Origin: Erythrocercus mccallii
Taxonomy: Eukaryota; Chordata; Aves; Passeriformes; Dicruridae
Direction: 5' to 3'
Assembly: GCA_013397435.1 (NCBI GenBank)
Contig: VZRG01000289.1
Span: 558,001 to 622,000 of the forward strand
DNA: 64,000 nucleotides
Under the pieces are notes generated by a model. It was not told the DNA's origin. It searched no databases and saw only the letters and a list, made by a program, of their open reading frames with translations. This document shows positions 29,133 through 41,424 of the stretch, piece by piece; within the stretch, counting starts at the first letter, position 1; each line of letters begins with the position of its first letter. The translations under genes and the position numbers were made by a program.

Positions 29133-30309
29133 GAAAAGAATTACTGGAAAAATGCTAAAAGGTTTCCTCCCTTCCCATGTGCCCAGCTTCTGTGTGCTAT
29201 TTCAGTGAGTCTCTGGCTATTTCTGGCTTGTATCCAGACACACTACAGGTTGTATTTATCTTGGGTACCACTGGTACAAATACTTCTCAAGATCCAGTAA
29301 TGCAGATTGGAATGGAAGCCAAATATCCAGGATCCCAGGTGGATTGGCACAAAATATACCAGCCACCAGTGAGAAGGGAAACCTGTCACTTTTTCATCAA
29401 TTTTATTATCCAAGCCATGAAGATTAAAGTGGCTCAGTGTCTGCAAATAGAATTCAAATTATGTTATAGACCCAGATTAAGCTGAAAGGGAAGCATAATG
29501 CATCCATTTTATTCAATAGTGAGAAAAAAATGGTCTGACACCCACAGGCCAAGTTTTTTGAAGGGTTCATTTTAAAATAAACCCATATATTAATCAGTTT
29601 ATTTGCATTGTCTCAGAGAAAAATGGTTCTTTGATCAAAGACATAATCAATGGAAAGTCAAGTGTCTTCCTGCCAGAAGTGTAAATACTTTGTTGCATCT
29701 GTGTCTAAATATGGTTTTGGGAAGACTCTTGTAGATGGGTAGACATGGCTTTAAGTTCAAGGATAAGGTGGATCTGTTCTAGATGCAGCATCAATCCAGT
29801 GGAAAGTCATCTTTTTCCCTTCAGGACTTGAAAATATTAAAGGGTAGAATAAGGGTGGAAAGAATAAAGATTATTGCTATGATTGTACGGACTGAATGGC
29901 TTGCCCCTGCTTATTCAAGTTGTCTGTAGAACAGCTGGGATTGACCTTTTAAGCGCTATGTACACATCTGTCATACACCCTTCCCCTCAGGACTTTGCCA
30001 CTGGGATTATGTTGTATTGGGCTGGACTTATTTCCCATGTGAGATGTAAATCTTCCTCTCCACACCTGGTAGGAGCATGCCTTGTGCTGTCCTAGCCTAG
30101 GATGTTGAGAGCACAGGAAAATCCAATCGAGTGCAAAGTCTTGCTCCCACATGACTCTCGTCTTGCACAAAGAATTGAGTTGTCACTGCAGCATGGGACA
30201 CAGCTGTTGGTAGCTGTAAATACAGCATGCCTGCAAATTTCCTGACAAAATTGGTACAGTCAGCACACAGTGTGCTTCACAGCAATGATAATCAAATGTT
30301 CCGTAGTGA

Positions 30310-30587
30310 TGTATGATTGAAAAAATAGTGCTGGCACTCCTGGCCCCGCTCTCACAGGTTCTTCATATTAATAGACAGCTTCACCAATTTTTCCTGTTCA
30401 CCGGGGGGGAAATCCATCCAGGCAGCTGGGCTGCATTTAGTTTTGCAAACCTCAGGGCATAGTCAGCTTGCTCTGGAGTGACAGGACCAGCAGCGCCATA
30501 CATCTGTGAGAATTTGCCTGAATCGTTTCTGAAGCACATTATGTACTGGTCAGGCTTTAATGGGGAGTGCTGAGAGCTCAGCACCAC
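30310..30587 (-). pseudogene. Unrecognised coding-like fragment with apparent C-run frameshift
   Basis: On the minus strand a 60-odd codon open frame reads SPLKPDQYIMCFRNDSGKF, then SQMYGAAGPVTPEQADYALR and FAKLNAAQLPGWISPP. Its composition and codon use look more like a real protein than the surrounding chance frames. At a run of seven C (minus strand, 30403-30409) the frame ends seven codons later. If the run held one more C, reading would continue as GEQEKLVKLSINMKNL and stop at about 30349. An AG with weak pyrimidine content (ctctcag) lies just upstream, near 30567-30573. I do not recognise the family. It may be a decayed exon, a retrocopy fragment, an assembly homopolymer error or chance. 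Confidence 0.3.
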
Positions 30588-33185
30588 TCACGGTGGGCAC
30601 CTGCCTGTGAGGGTGTGTGAAATAGCAGCGTCTATGGCTGGCATACAATTCAGGGAGCTCATGAAGACCATCCTCACTGTTGCCTGCTTCTGTCAAAATT
30701 CTGCAGGAACTGTTCTCAACACAGCCACTGGAAAGAAAAATAATAGGCAGCTCGCGGGCTGTGTTGTTATTATTCAGCTGATATTGACTGGCAGTACCAA
30801 GACACTGCAGAACTGCCTTTCTCTAGCTGTCAGCCGATCAGCTGTGACAGCCCTAATAATGGTTATGTCAGGAGGCAAGTAAAGAGATGCCACAAATGGA
30901 TTGCACGTGTATAATTGCTTCAAAAACAAATCTGTTAATAAAAGGAGATGAGAAAATTGACAGGAAGAAATGGCTTATTGCATGCTAATTTTCTCCAGCT
31001 TTGATATTCCCCCTCTCTATTTTTTTTTTTCATTCATTTGGGTCACTTCTTCTGTGGAGAATCGTGGTCAGAAAATTGAATATGGGGGGGAATTCTATAC
31101 AATAATAATTACAATGGTGTGTTATTCCCAACAAGGATCAAGTTCAGGCAGATGGATTTGGCAGAAGAGCTGTTAGCTATCTGATGGCTTCTTCAGTTTA
31201 CATTTACATTAGAGTTTTTATGCAAAGGAGCATGTGAATGGAGTGGCCTAAAAAGCATAAAATCTCTTGGCCTATGCCTTCAAAGGTCCCAAAATGTGGT
31301 TGCGCTTGCATTATCCCTCTAGAGGAAACAGAAGATGCTGCAAATTCTGTTCATAGAAATGGCAAAACCCACAACAGATGACAAGGGTTTTATTTACTGT
31401 GTCCACAACAAAACAAGATCCATATGGGTGTTCCTGAATTAAATTGCTTTGCCTTCTGCATGGCCTCAGTAAGATTGCTAGTGTAGCTAAACAAGGGTAT
31501 TTACAGAGTGTAGAAGACTTACTCTTATATATATCTGAGCAGTTGAAACCTGAGTCGTCCCAGAAATAAGATAAGGGAGCCCTGTAGCAGAGAAATGAGT
31601 GAATATAGCTGATGAGACAATAAAGCTAGAAGTAATTTGAGAAAATTGGACCAAATAATGAGATCAATGATGAGCTTGATGAAGGCCATAGTTTTCACGT
31701 GACATTAGTGGAAGCAGCTGCAAGACTTACAAATACAAGCTCAAGAATGTCCATTTTAGTGCAAGTTTTTAGTTTTTTGAAGGAAGCATTTAGTTATTAT
31801 TTCTAAAGAAAAGGATCTCTTTATATATGGGTGAATATATCTATACTGTCCATATATATTTAGACCCTCCTCAAAATCTCTAAGCTCTCAGCTGTAATGC
31901 AAGTCATTCTGGCTATGGGAACAGCTGGAAGCCCAACTGAACTGGGTACTGCAATGATGCTGATGTGCAAATCATAATTTTGTCTATCCTGCAGTAGTTT
32001 ATCAGTAGAGGAAATAAGTCTATGTGCATTGGGATATGGATGTTCAAGTAGTTTTATGAACTTAGTTGCCAGACATTTATTAAGTTTAGAGTTACAATCT
32101 GAGGTATATTCTGACTTGAAGCATGTAGGTGAAAACAAGCAACTGGAAAACACCTGTTTGGAAGAGGTACAGACAGCAGTATGGTTTATTTTTTTGTTTA
32201 TTTCTTGTCTGACATTGCTTATTGTGAAATTGAATGATATCTGAGAATTTTGACATTAATCTGTGGTCGTGCTGGCTTTCTAATGAACTCTTTTCTATTG
32301 CACGAGTCTCAGCATCTAGATTGGTCTCCACTTGTGGCCTCAGCAGAGAGCCCAGGAGTAAGATTGCTTCAGACACAAGGTTTGGTCTTTCAAAGCAGTC
32401 TAATAATGCTAGACAAACTGCTTTCAAGGAATAATTGACTCTAAATTCCTTAGGCTGTGAGAAAAATCTGAACTCAATGTGACAACTCTATTCCCAGAAA
32501 AGTTTGACTAAGTGATCACTAGGGCTAATTTAGAAGAGTGAAGCCTAGACTGAGATTTCTGAATGGTGGGCTTGACTCCTGATTCATTCAGTTCTCAGTC
32601 TGACAGGGCCTCCATGCTGTGAAAAAAGAAAAAAAGGAAAAAAATTGTCTTCAAGATGCATGAGAATACTACTGACAAGGAAGAAGATAGGTTTTCTGCC
32701 AGGTGAGCAGGTTTACTGTGCACTTGCAGAACTCCTCAACTGTGTTCATTTTGGGGTGTTGGAGCAACCAGCCTAGCAATTTCTCTGATATTTACTTCAT
32801 GCCACAAATAAAAATTTCAAAAGAAGTGCCTGGGGAACAGTTATTTTCAGGTTCATAGGAGATATTAAAAGTGGCAAGTGATAAGAGCAGTAATACAACC
32901 AGGGAAAGTGGGACAAATATGAAGAAAGATTTGAACAATATTCTTTGATATTATTCATTTAACAAAGAGAAGACTTATTTCATAGCTGACTCCTTCCTGT
33001 GATCCATGCTAAGGTTGTTCATGACATCATCAGTTTTCACGCTTTTCCTCCAGTTGTTCAGGGATGAAGCATTTACAGTACATTATTTAAATACAATGCA
33101 TGCTTCATATTTATGCTTCCCTTAATTAAACATTCTCCGCCGTGGTTTGGGGTTCAGGAGAGCAGTCACTGCACGAGCTCTCTCT

Positions 33186-33336
33186 GCTTGAGCAGTGAAG
33201 AGCAAGTTGCTGTACATGACAGCATTTCATCTCTGTATGGCTGGGGACAGTAATGCACGAGCAGCAGGCAAAGGCATTAATCTCCTCAGCTATCCAGAAA
33301 TGAACTGTCATGTACAGCAACTTGTTCTCTGCTCTT
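33186..33336. repeat. Long imperfect inverted repeat (hairpin), arms about 65-70 bp
   Basis: The left arm contains caagttgctgtacatgacag at 33203-33222, and its exact reverse complement is at 33305-33324. Similarity continues outward through the agcag/ctgct pair and inward, with gaps, to taatgc at 33251-33256 facing gcatta at 33274-33279, leaving a loop of about 17 nt. The arms are too diverged in places for a recent event. Possible origins are a non-autonomous DNA transposon (MITE), a fold-back duplication or a primary-microRNA-like hairpin. No terminal duplication is obvious. Confidence 0.85.
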
Positions 33337-34075
33337 GCTGCTACCCAGTCCCCTCTGCTTCTCTATCCTTTGCATACACAAAGCAAGTTCTTGGGGCACT
33401 GGCAGTTTTCCTCCTGGGAGTAGCAGGCTGGGGCACGTGAAGCCAGGAGGTTTCTGCAGTCCACAGGACCAGGCAGTGGTGATGGCTGTAGCAAGTACAG
33501 AGGTGTTGGGGGTGGCACAGGGTATCTCCTTGCCAAGCCTGCAGGTCGCAGGTTTGAGGGGCGCTGTGCTGGATATCCTCAGAACTTGAAAGAAGCTGAC
33601 CTATGTGGGGTGATGGAAAAACAGGCTGGGAATTTGCTGTCTCTGAAGCATTAGAGTGTGTCCCCAGTACCTTGGTACCATTTGCTCCCTGGCTTTTGTG
33701 TAAAAGAGTCTTTTCCTAGTTGACTTCCAATCTGCTCAAGTTTCTGCTCACCTGGACAAGGCATAAGCTGTCCTGTATCCTGGAAGAGAACAAGTCACTT
33801 AAAAACCAGGCTCTGCTGTGAGTAAATGGTACAGAGCACTATGAGTTCAGCATATTGACAGAAATGAAAGTAACAGTTGGGCATTTTTTGAAGGGGGGAG
33901 GCAAATTCAGGTTAATTTACAGCGGCGGGAAGTGCTGTGCTCTGTTTAGTGTTGGTAGAGTGACAGTTTCCTACATGTTTCCCAGGAGTGGTTACAGCAG
34001 CAGGTTTGGGAAAGGAACAACTGGGCTTATAGAGATTTCTATCATTAATAGAAAGCTACAGCCCAGCTTCCTGAG

Positions 34076-34193
34076 GCAAAATGCTGACAGTCTTGCTCAG
34101 ATTATACCTGTTTTCAGTTGTGTGTGTGTGTGAGCGTGTAAGTGTGAGCAAAATGCTGACAGTCTTGCTCATACAATACATGTTTTCAGCTGT
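34076..34193. repeat. Direct duplication offset by 72 bp around a TG-rich run
   Basis: The block beginning gcaaaatgctgacagtcttg at 34076 recurs at 34148, and both copies end with tgttttcag plus ttgt or ctgt. The copies match exactly for about 25 bases, then show several differences. Between them is (TG)n-like sequence at 34117-34147, so the event may have been promoted by slippage at the TG run. Confidence 0.88.
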
Positions 34194-34973
34194 ACCATAA
34201 TGTGTTTTGGCATCAGCACTGAGTACAGTGGGAAGCCAACCAAAACACACCCCTCGCTTTAAGTATTACTAACGAGCTTCTGAGGTTTCTTCCATACAAT
34301 TGCTATCCAAATGCACAGCTGCTGTTTTATTTTAGATATTAATTTGCTTATGTGCTGTGATTTTGCCACTTAAAAGGAAATGTGGCTTGGAGAATAAAAT
34401 GGAACCACTGCAAATGACCTTTTTGGTGAAAACCTCCGCTTACTATGACTAACAATTCATTTTATGTATTTTTTTATCCCTTCTGCCCCAAGCCTAGTGT
34501 AATTGCAGAGTGTGACCTTCTACTATATATTTAGATACGTTTGATTTAATACTACTGTGGTTTTCTGGTCACAAATTAGTAACCTGCTGGATAAGGCTAC
34601 CTAGCTACAAAATGAACTTGCGCTATTCAAGCCAATTTTGCCAAATGAGCAGAAAAAGCTGTTTAAACTAACTGGAGAACCACTTTAAACTGTTGTCTCT
34701 CGTTAGACACCAAAATACAGCAGGATCACCTCTTCCTTTATGGTAGAATGTTATTACTATTGCACAGATGAGAAGATTTTGCTTGAATGTGGATAAATTA
34801 GATCTGTTGTTAATTATTCTGGGAGTTTAAAAGTAGGTACAGCTATTTAGTTTTGATGCTGGCTTTTGTGAGGCCTCTGTCCCTAGTCATTCTATCTACA
34901 CTTATTGGCAGTTAATCTTGATCCATTTGTAACAACATAAGGAGATTCCTGACCAGTCATGTTTGCTGTACTT

Positions 34974-35127
34974 GAAAAAAAAAGAAAAAGAATGGGAGGG
35001 AGGGATGTGGATTTCAAAAAAAAAAAAAAGAGAGCCTAGAGGCAAGAAAGAAGATAAAAATGGGGGGAGAAAAGACATGACAGAAAACCTAAGAAAAGGG
35101 ATGAAGAAAGAAATGAGAAAACTAAAG
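34974..35127 (+). repeat. Purine-rich tract, about 150 bp
   Basis: The + strand is very strongly A/G-biased, including gaaaaaaaaagaaaaagaa, gggagggaggga and a run of about 13 A. Pyrimidines are scattered singletons or short groups. Such tracts can form unusual DNA structure, but here the simplest reading is low-complexity intronic sequence. Confidence 0.8.
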
Positions 35128-35521
35128 TGGAATTGAAATACGTATGTCTTGTGCTCAGATCAGTCAGATAGCTCAGGTCTGTGTTTCTGTAGTGATGGTG
35201 TTTATGATTAGAACTCGACAGATTCAGCTGGGGCTGGATATCAGTTTCCTCACAAAGGCTGGGGATGATGGGGAGGGAGATTAGAGCACTGATTCATTGC
35301 TCCCTAGCTTTGAGCTGACTTGCTGAGGAGTGCTGAATAAATAAATATGATATGGCAACACAAAACATGCCCAGCAAAGCCGCCAACTTAATTGCATTTC
35401 TGTTATTCCTGTCCAGTGTTTCTTTATGTTTTAGATTCACTCATTAACACTGCTGCTCTGTCTTTTTGAGTGCAGATGTGTATTTTAAAAATCAAAACCA
35501 AAGGAATCTATTTGCTTCTTG

Positions 35522-36534
35522 TTAGGGCCAGGGCTCTAGCACCAACAGCACACTTACTTGTGCTGAGGGAGTTGAGACCTGAGATTTACAGGACTTTGGA
35601 CTAGACTGAGATACAGACAAATGCAATTTCTTGGAATAATCTGCACTATTACTGAATGGTACCGCTTTCCTTAGACATGGGGGATCAACAACAGGTATAA
35701 ATGCCCCTGTGTCCCAATCCAATGCAGGCAATGTAGAGCTAAGGGCCAGTTTGGCTAAATGCTCTTGTCCTGCATGATGTGCAGTGTTATCTCCTGTGGC
35801 ATCTGCAAGACAGAGGTGGATGTCTCTGTGTTTCTTATCCCTGCTGCTAGAGGCTGTTGATCCAGAGACGCTCCAAGCCGCCCTTTCCCTGTTTCTGCTG
35901 TGAACTTGCAGCTGCTGCAACACAATACTGTTATTATCTGACCTGTGGTGCGAGTTGCAGAGTGCTTCTGACTTCATCCAAACCAATTCACAGCACTGTT
36001 GAGAAATGCAATGTAACTTGCTAGCAAGGCTTTTGTGTTGCAGGATCTGAAGCCTCGCTTTCAGTGGCATTTTCTGTTTGACATCATGCTTTTAGAAGAT
36101 AACAGTTCCTGCAGGAACCTCATGTTAGAAATGGATGTAGCAGGCAAGGAACTAAACAGATAAGGCAGGGAAGCAAGTTAGTGTGTGATCCATAGATTGA
36201 GGGGTTAAACTACAGCTGCTGGTCCCTGAACATTCACTCTGTATTTCCATAAAACTTCAGTGCTGGATCTGTTCTCAGCAGTTTCTGGGGATTTCTCTAC
36301 TTGAGCTATATTTCCAGTAATAACTTTGATTACTGAATATTCAGAAGACTTCCTTTTCTTTTTTACCCCCTCATTTTTCTTGTTAGCGTCCATGGAGTGA
36401 GCTTGAATTGGAGATTTGGAGGCAAAGGGTAGGGTGGTGGCTGGGAAGGATGACCATGCACTTTGCCAGTGCTGGAGTTCTACCTGCTGGGATTCAGAAG
36501 TCTGATGGCACATGTCAGAGCTTCCCACAGGCAC
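35522..36534 (-). other. Two unassigned open frames on the minus strand (possible decayed retrocopy)
   Basis: A 182-codon frame opening at 36070 and stopping at 35522 is the longest open frame in the window. A 109-codon frame (36534 to 36205) lies upstream in another phase. The first contains WDTGAFIPVVDPPCLRK and ends with a Ser/Lys/Gln-rich region; the second has a basic KKKRK run. I recognise no domain. A frame of this length is roughly what chance allows once in 64 kb at this composition, so this is only a weak candidate. There is no clear poly-A tail or target-site duplication. Confidence 0.2.
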
Positions 36535-38074
36535 TGCACATTTGCTCTCTGGTCACAACAGCTTCTGTTTGAGCTGTCCTGATGTTGGAAAGGGTGATAG
36601 TTCACAGATACTTGAGCTAAAGGTTGAGTTGGAGGCAAACCAAAGCCAGGACACTGCTGTCTCAGGCTTTGCTTTGAATGTTAAGCTTTTTATTGTTTTT
36701 TAATTGTTAGAGAGCTTGTGAGTAAGAAATCAGCAAGACTTAAGAATGACTGTGAATGAAATTAGTCACTGCAGGGGAAGATTTCCTGTCTGGAACCAGT
36801 TTCTGAAAGAACTGCGTGGATGCAAACTGCTTCTGTAACTCATATGAGAGAGACTGTAGTGCACTTTCCCTCCATGGGCCTTGTCCATCATATTTTCCAG
36901 CTTCAGAAAAGGATAAGGTGGGTGTTAAATACCAATGCACTTGCAGCATTCACCTTCCATCATCCTTCCTTTGCTGCGTCTACCAATGGTGAGGGTAGAG
37001 TGGCAAGAGGAGAGAATATGTTCACCTGCAGACAAACATATGCTCAATGAGATACACTGTCCATGTGTCTACCCAAATAAAGCAGGCTCTGAATGGAGGA
37101 CAATAGCTATATACATACATCCTCTATGTTTCCAAAGCAAATAAACCTTTTTTGCTTTCATTTTCTCTCAGAGGGAGGAATGCCTTTGATTATTTTGTAT
37201 TAAGATTTGGGCGAACAGCTCATTATTACCTTTATTAGTATATATAGTACACACTATCTGTTGGTATTTTTATGATGGAAACTATAATATTCAAGTGGAA
37301 CAGAGTTTTTCATCTGCTTAAAAAATCTCATGTATTTACAAAACCAATTGCTAGTCAAAATAAATAAATAAATGTCTGAGTCATATTTCTGATCCTAGGC
37401 AGTAATCTGTGTTTTTCCATCTGACTCTATAACTACCCGGGTGTTTAATTCAATAAGCAGATATCTATATTTTCTATTATTTTTCTACTTCTTTTAAGGA
37501 TTTTTCCTGTTTTCTACATCTGATGTTCAGATTCCCAAGTTCCTCCCACTTCCTTTCCCCTTCTCCCCAGAAGCTCCTGCTTAGAATTCAGCTAATGGAT
37601 TTCTAATTCAATTTGGACTTCTGCTGGGATAAATCAGCCTCATACAAAATAATTTATGGTTCTTGAAAAATTTGCTGTGGATGAAATTAGGTTGAAATTG
37701 CACCAGGCAAATAATAATTTTATTAAGAACCATGAAAAGAAGTAGTATGTAGATATTAATGAGGATTAATGTTAGTCTCAGGATTCCCCTAGCCCATGGA
37801 GAGAGCCCTTCAGAGCACCCAAGGCCAGGCTGCTCCATTGATGCAAGGAGAGACCAGTGGCAAACTTCACATCAGCTCCAGCATAGACAGGCTTTGTTCC
37901 CTGGTCATTTTGTAAACACAGATTTGTTACTGATCCTTTCAGCAGCTGTTGGCTATTTAGCAAAGGATACTGGCATGCATTTGGGAGAGGTTTTGAAGGA
38001 AGCATCTCAGTACAGAGCTGTTTGCTGAGTTTGAAGGTAATGAACAAAGAGTGCTACCTGTTAAGCTCCTGCAT

Positions 38075-38185
38075 CCATTTTGCAGATAGGACCCTGAACG
38101 TGGCAGATTAGCTTTCCCCAAGGTTACAGAAGAATATCTATCCCCTGGGTCTCAGTTCAACACCTTAACCAGGTGGCCATGCATC
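38075..38185 (+). mobile_element. Possible ancient MIR/CORE-SINE fragment
   Basis: Several spaced blocks recall the 3' half of MIR in order: ccattttgcagat, a ctga/gat block, ccccaaggttacaga, ctgggtctcagttcaa and ccttaacca..ccatgc. Divergence is high, as expected for an amniote-ancient SINE in a bird. The call rests on memory of the consensus. Confidence 0.45.
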
Positions 38186-38754
38186 TGAGCTATTATTTTA
38201 GGTATAGTTAAGTGTCCTGTGTTTTTCTGAGATGGAGTGACACCGCTATCTAGATTAACTATACACTTCAGATAGCTCATGACATTAGGATCCATGAAAT
38301 CCCACTAGATCTCAGTTTTATTAATCAAGAGATGTTTGATCATCACTTTTTGATGAGACAAATAGTTTTCATTGAAAGTGTTACAAAACTGGGAACAAAG
38401 CTCTGCTGCAGTTTTAATAATTAGAAAAATAAGGGTAAAAATAACCATTCTTGCTAGAAACAAAAGGCTGACATTTTAACCCTAACATACTGATGCAAGA
38501 GGCAAGCTTAACTATTAATATAATGCATAAAAAACAGACAAAGTGTTTATAAAATGCCATTTTCAGTTAGAGATCCTCACTCAAGTTAGCAGTATGGAGC
38601 TCCTTTCGTTGTGCCATAGCCATCAAAAATGCATTGCACACAGATTTCTCTCTATTAAACAAACCTATGTTGTGTAATATGATTTACCACTGGCCCTAAA
38701 ATCCATTTGCCTGCTGACTCTGGCCTGAGCTCTCTTTGTTTCCAGTACATGATA

Positions 38755-38785
38755 GAGCTTAAGAGCTCATGCTTAAGAGCATGAG
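38755..38785. repeat. Two adjacent short palindromes with TTAAG core
   Basis: gagct-taag-agctc (38755-38768) is followed by, and overlaps, ctcatgct-taag-agcatgag (38766-38785; 8-bp perfect stem, 4-nt loop). Both share the same loop. Small inverted duplications of this kind are common mutational products. Confidence 0.8.
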
Positions 38786-39810
38786 AAAAGGTGGGATCAA
38801 TTTTTCATTCGGTTATCATGTTTGGGACACCATGTTTAGACTGTTGACATGGCGGTTAGATAAAGGACCTGAGTCTGAACTTCTAGTTCTAAAGATGTGT
38901 GCAGAGTTAATTATCCTTGGATTTTTCCTGAATTATATGCTTTAGACTATACCCAGGAAACTTGTTTCCAGTATGTGTTGAGAATATATGTGCTGTAAAA
39001 TGCATTCTACCATCTAACCACAAAGGTTGTCAGGTCTTGTAAAAGGAGATTTTTTTGTGTTATTGTAACAGGCACCTTCTTTCATGTTCATGTAAATATG
39101 GCAGGCTCTGTCCTGTGTGACAAAGAGTGCCTGAAGGGGACTTGAGAATGAATAGGTTTAACAAAAAGTGTTTTAGCCTAAGCCTTGTCCATCTTTAATT
39201 AGTTATCAGGGTTACAGAAGGGGTCAAGAGCCTGGAGCTGCTTCAGGACTAATGTGTCAAAGGGAAGTGAAGCCTAACACTGAAGAGGAAATGATGCTCC
39301 TCAGAGGTTTCATAATTTTTGACCTTGTGTCAACCATTATGACCACTAATGGCAGCTGGGGCAGAAATGTTTCAAATTAGACTTTGCTTTTCAGGTGGTT
39401 AGGAGGGGATCCCATGCCATCACACAGACCCACCACAATCTAGAATCCAAAATGAAAAATACTTAAGAAGGAGGACACAAAACCTTGTGGGCTGACACTG
39501 AAGTTTCTCTGCTGTTCATATGTTGCATCTGTATCAGAGAAGACACAACTAGCACTAATAGGCTTGAACTCTACCAGCACAACCATATCTAACGAGAGCT
39601 GTGTTAATTTTCCAGTTAAATGCCTGTAGCCCACAGTTACAATACAGTGTGAGTGCTTGGCACAGTAACACTTGCATGTTACTCTGTGAGTTTGCTATGT
39701 GACAGAGTAAGGAGATAAAGTTTTGGAGATAGTCTGTAACCCACTTCTTTTTTTTCTCTTTTCTTTTTTTTTTCTCCCAAGCATGAATATTTTATTAGTT
39801 TTAAACAAAT

Positions 39811-39990
39811 CATACATTCACGGAATAGTTTAGATCAGAAAGACCTCTAAGTTCAGGCAGCCCAGCTGTTAACCCAGCACTGCCAAATCCACCACTAAGC
39901 CATGTCACATCTATATGTCTTTTAAATATCTCCAGGGATGGTGACTCAACCACTTCCCTGAGCAGCCTGTTCCAGTGCTTGACAACCCTG
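39811..39990 (-). mobile_element. CR1 LINE fragment (3' end), antisense orientation
   Basis: Read on the minus strand, this is a CR1 3' end. On the plus strand the tell-tale blocks are cattcacggaatag, gacctctaagttca, ccaccactaagccatgtc, 'tcttttaaatatctccaggg', atggtgactcaaccactt and cctgagcagcctgttccagt. It lies just after a T-rich run (39748-39776). Divergence shows an old insertion. Similarity fades after about 39990. Confidence 0.9.
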
Positions 39991-41424
39991 GAAGTGGAAA
40001 GAGGGTGGAAACTTCCACAGGGTAATCACCATGAAAAGTCACTGATGTAATCTGCTGTTTGTCAAGCATTTTATTTTGACGTGCTGTACTTTTGAGAGCT
40101 GTGGCACAGTAACTGAGCCAACCTTATCCAGTAGCTCTATACAAGCACAACGAGTTTCCATCAGAAGTAATTAATATTTTGCAAAGAGGGATGTGACTGC
40201 TGGTACTCAGGTCAGGGCAGCAAAGTAACAGGGCCTTTGCCCCTTCACTTTACAGTTCATGCTCTCAGTGCTCATAAGTCAGCGTCACCCCCTGATGATT
40301 TGTCTCCAGCCTTTTTTATCTATTTACGTGGTTCGGCAGACTCATAGAAAGTCGTGCTTGCAGATTACTGCATTAAGTTTCCTATATTGACAAGTCTCAT
40401 AAACCTTGTTGCTCAAAGAACAGCTTGGTGCTCTTCATATACAACAGAAAGTATTTTCAATTGCCTTGCATGAAATCATACCATCTTCTGGCATTTTCCT
40501 ATGCTGAGTCCAATGCTAATGAGTACCTCCACCTCTTGCATATTTAGGCAGCAGCTGGTAGTCTGACAGAGTTTGTCTCAGGGCAATGGTAATGTTCTGG
40601 ATACAGAGCCTAAAATGTCATGTCTGCACATATACCTGCAGGTTTTGTCTTGAGTTAGCAGTGGGATGTATTAAAAAATTCCCTCTGTCACAGAGTACCA
40701 AGAGCGTTGTTTTCAATTTTCCTCTCATCTGGTTGATGTCAAAGTTTCAAGCAGAAACTTTAATTATAATTATGAATTAAATAAACTGGGGGAAGGTGCG
40801 TTTTTCCCCCAACAGTAAGATATAACTTGCAAAACTCTTTATAAAGGTGGTACAGTGGTTTCCTCATCTAGATGTGATTTTCCTTTTCCTTATTCTGATG
40901 CAAATTGTATTTGACTCCACTGGAATTAGCTGTTGTTTAACAGTAGTGCAGTTTACCAGGGTAAGCCAGGCAAGATATACTTCAAGCACTGGCCTGAGAG
41001 GAGATGGCACTATCAGAGCAGAGGAGATGGGGAACACACTGATTGCTGTAGGCAACAGGGTTGCACAGTGTTCACACTGTCTGTGGCTGAGTGATAACCA
41101 TTTATTCTTTCATCTTCCTCTGCCCTTGGCTTTATATCTGGACATGCAGCATTCACATAGACTAGGAGCACAGAGAGAAGTGCACAAGAGGAGAGGACTC
41201 CACTCCACATAGGGCTGCCAGGGGGGAGCACCAGCAGTCACTCCGTTGGCTGCTTTCTTTGCCGGTGAAACCTCCCTGCTTTTGAGCTGCAGCTCCCACC
41301 CTTAACAGTCCCCCAGTGTAATGGCAGACTGTGCACTGCTGTTAAAAGGGAAAGCATGGTGTTTTCTTCTCCAGTTCAGCTAATCACAGCTTTCTGAGAA
41401 AGGCTAGTCAGAGTATGGTGGGTA

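Larger units (their letters stand above)
15897..30309. other. Intronic stretch, mostly without recognised features
   Basis: Unique intronic DNA. Notable inside it are the imperfect 23-bp tandem duplication (19121-19166), the GC-rich block (21780-22020), the adjoining homeodomain-motif-rich stretch (22020-22430) and an A-rich tract (29095-29132). I found no exon-like sequence with protein similarity that I recognise. Confidence 0.55.
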
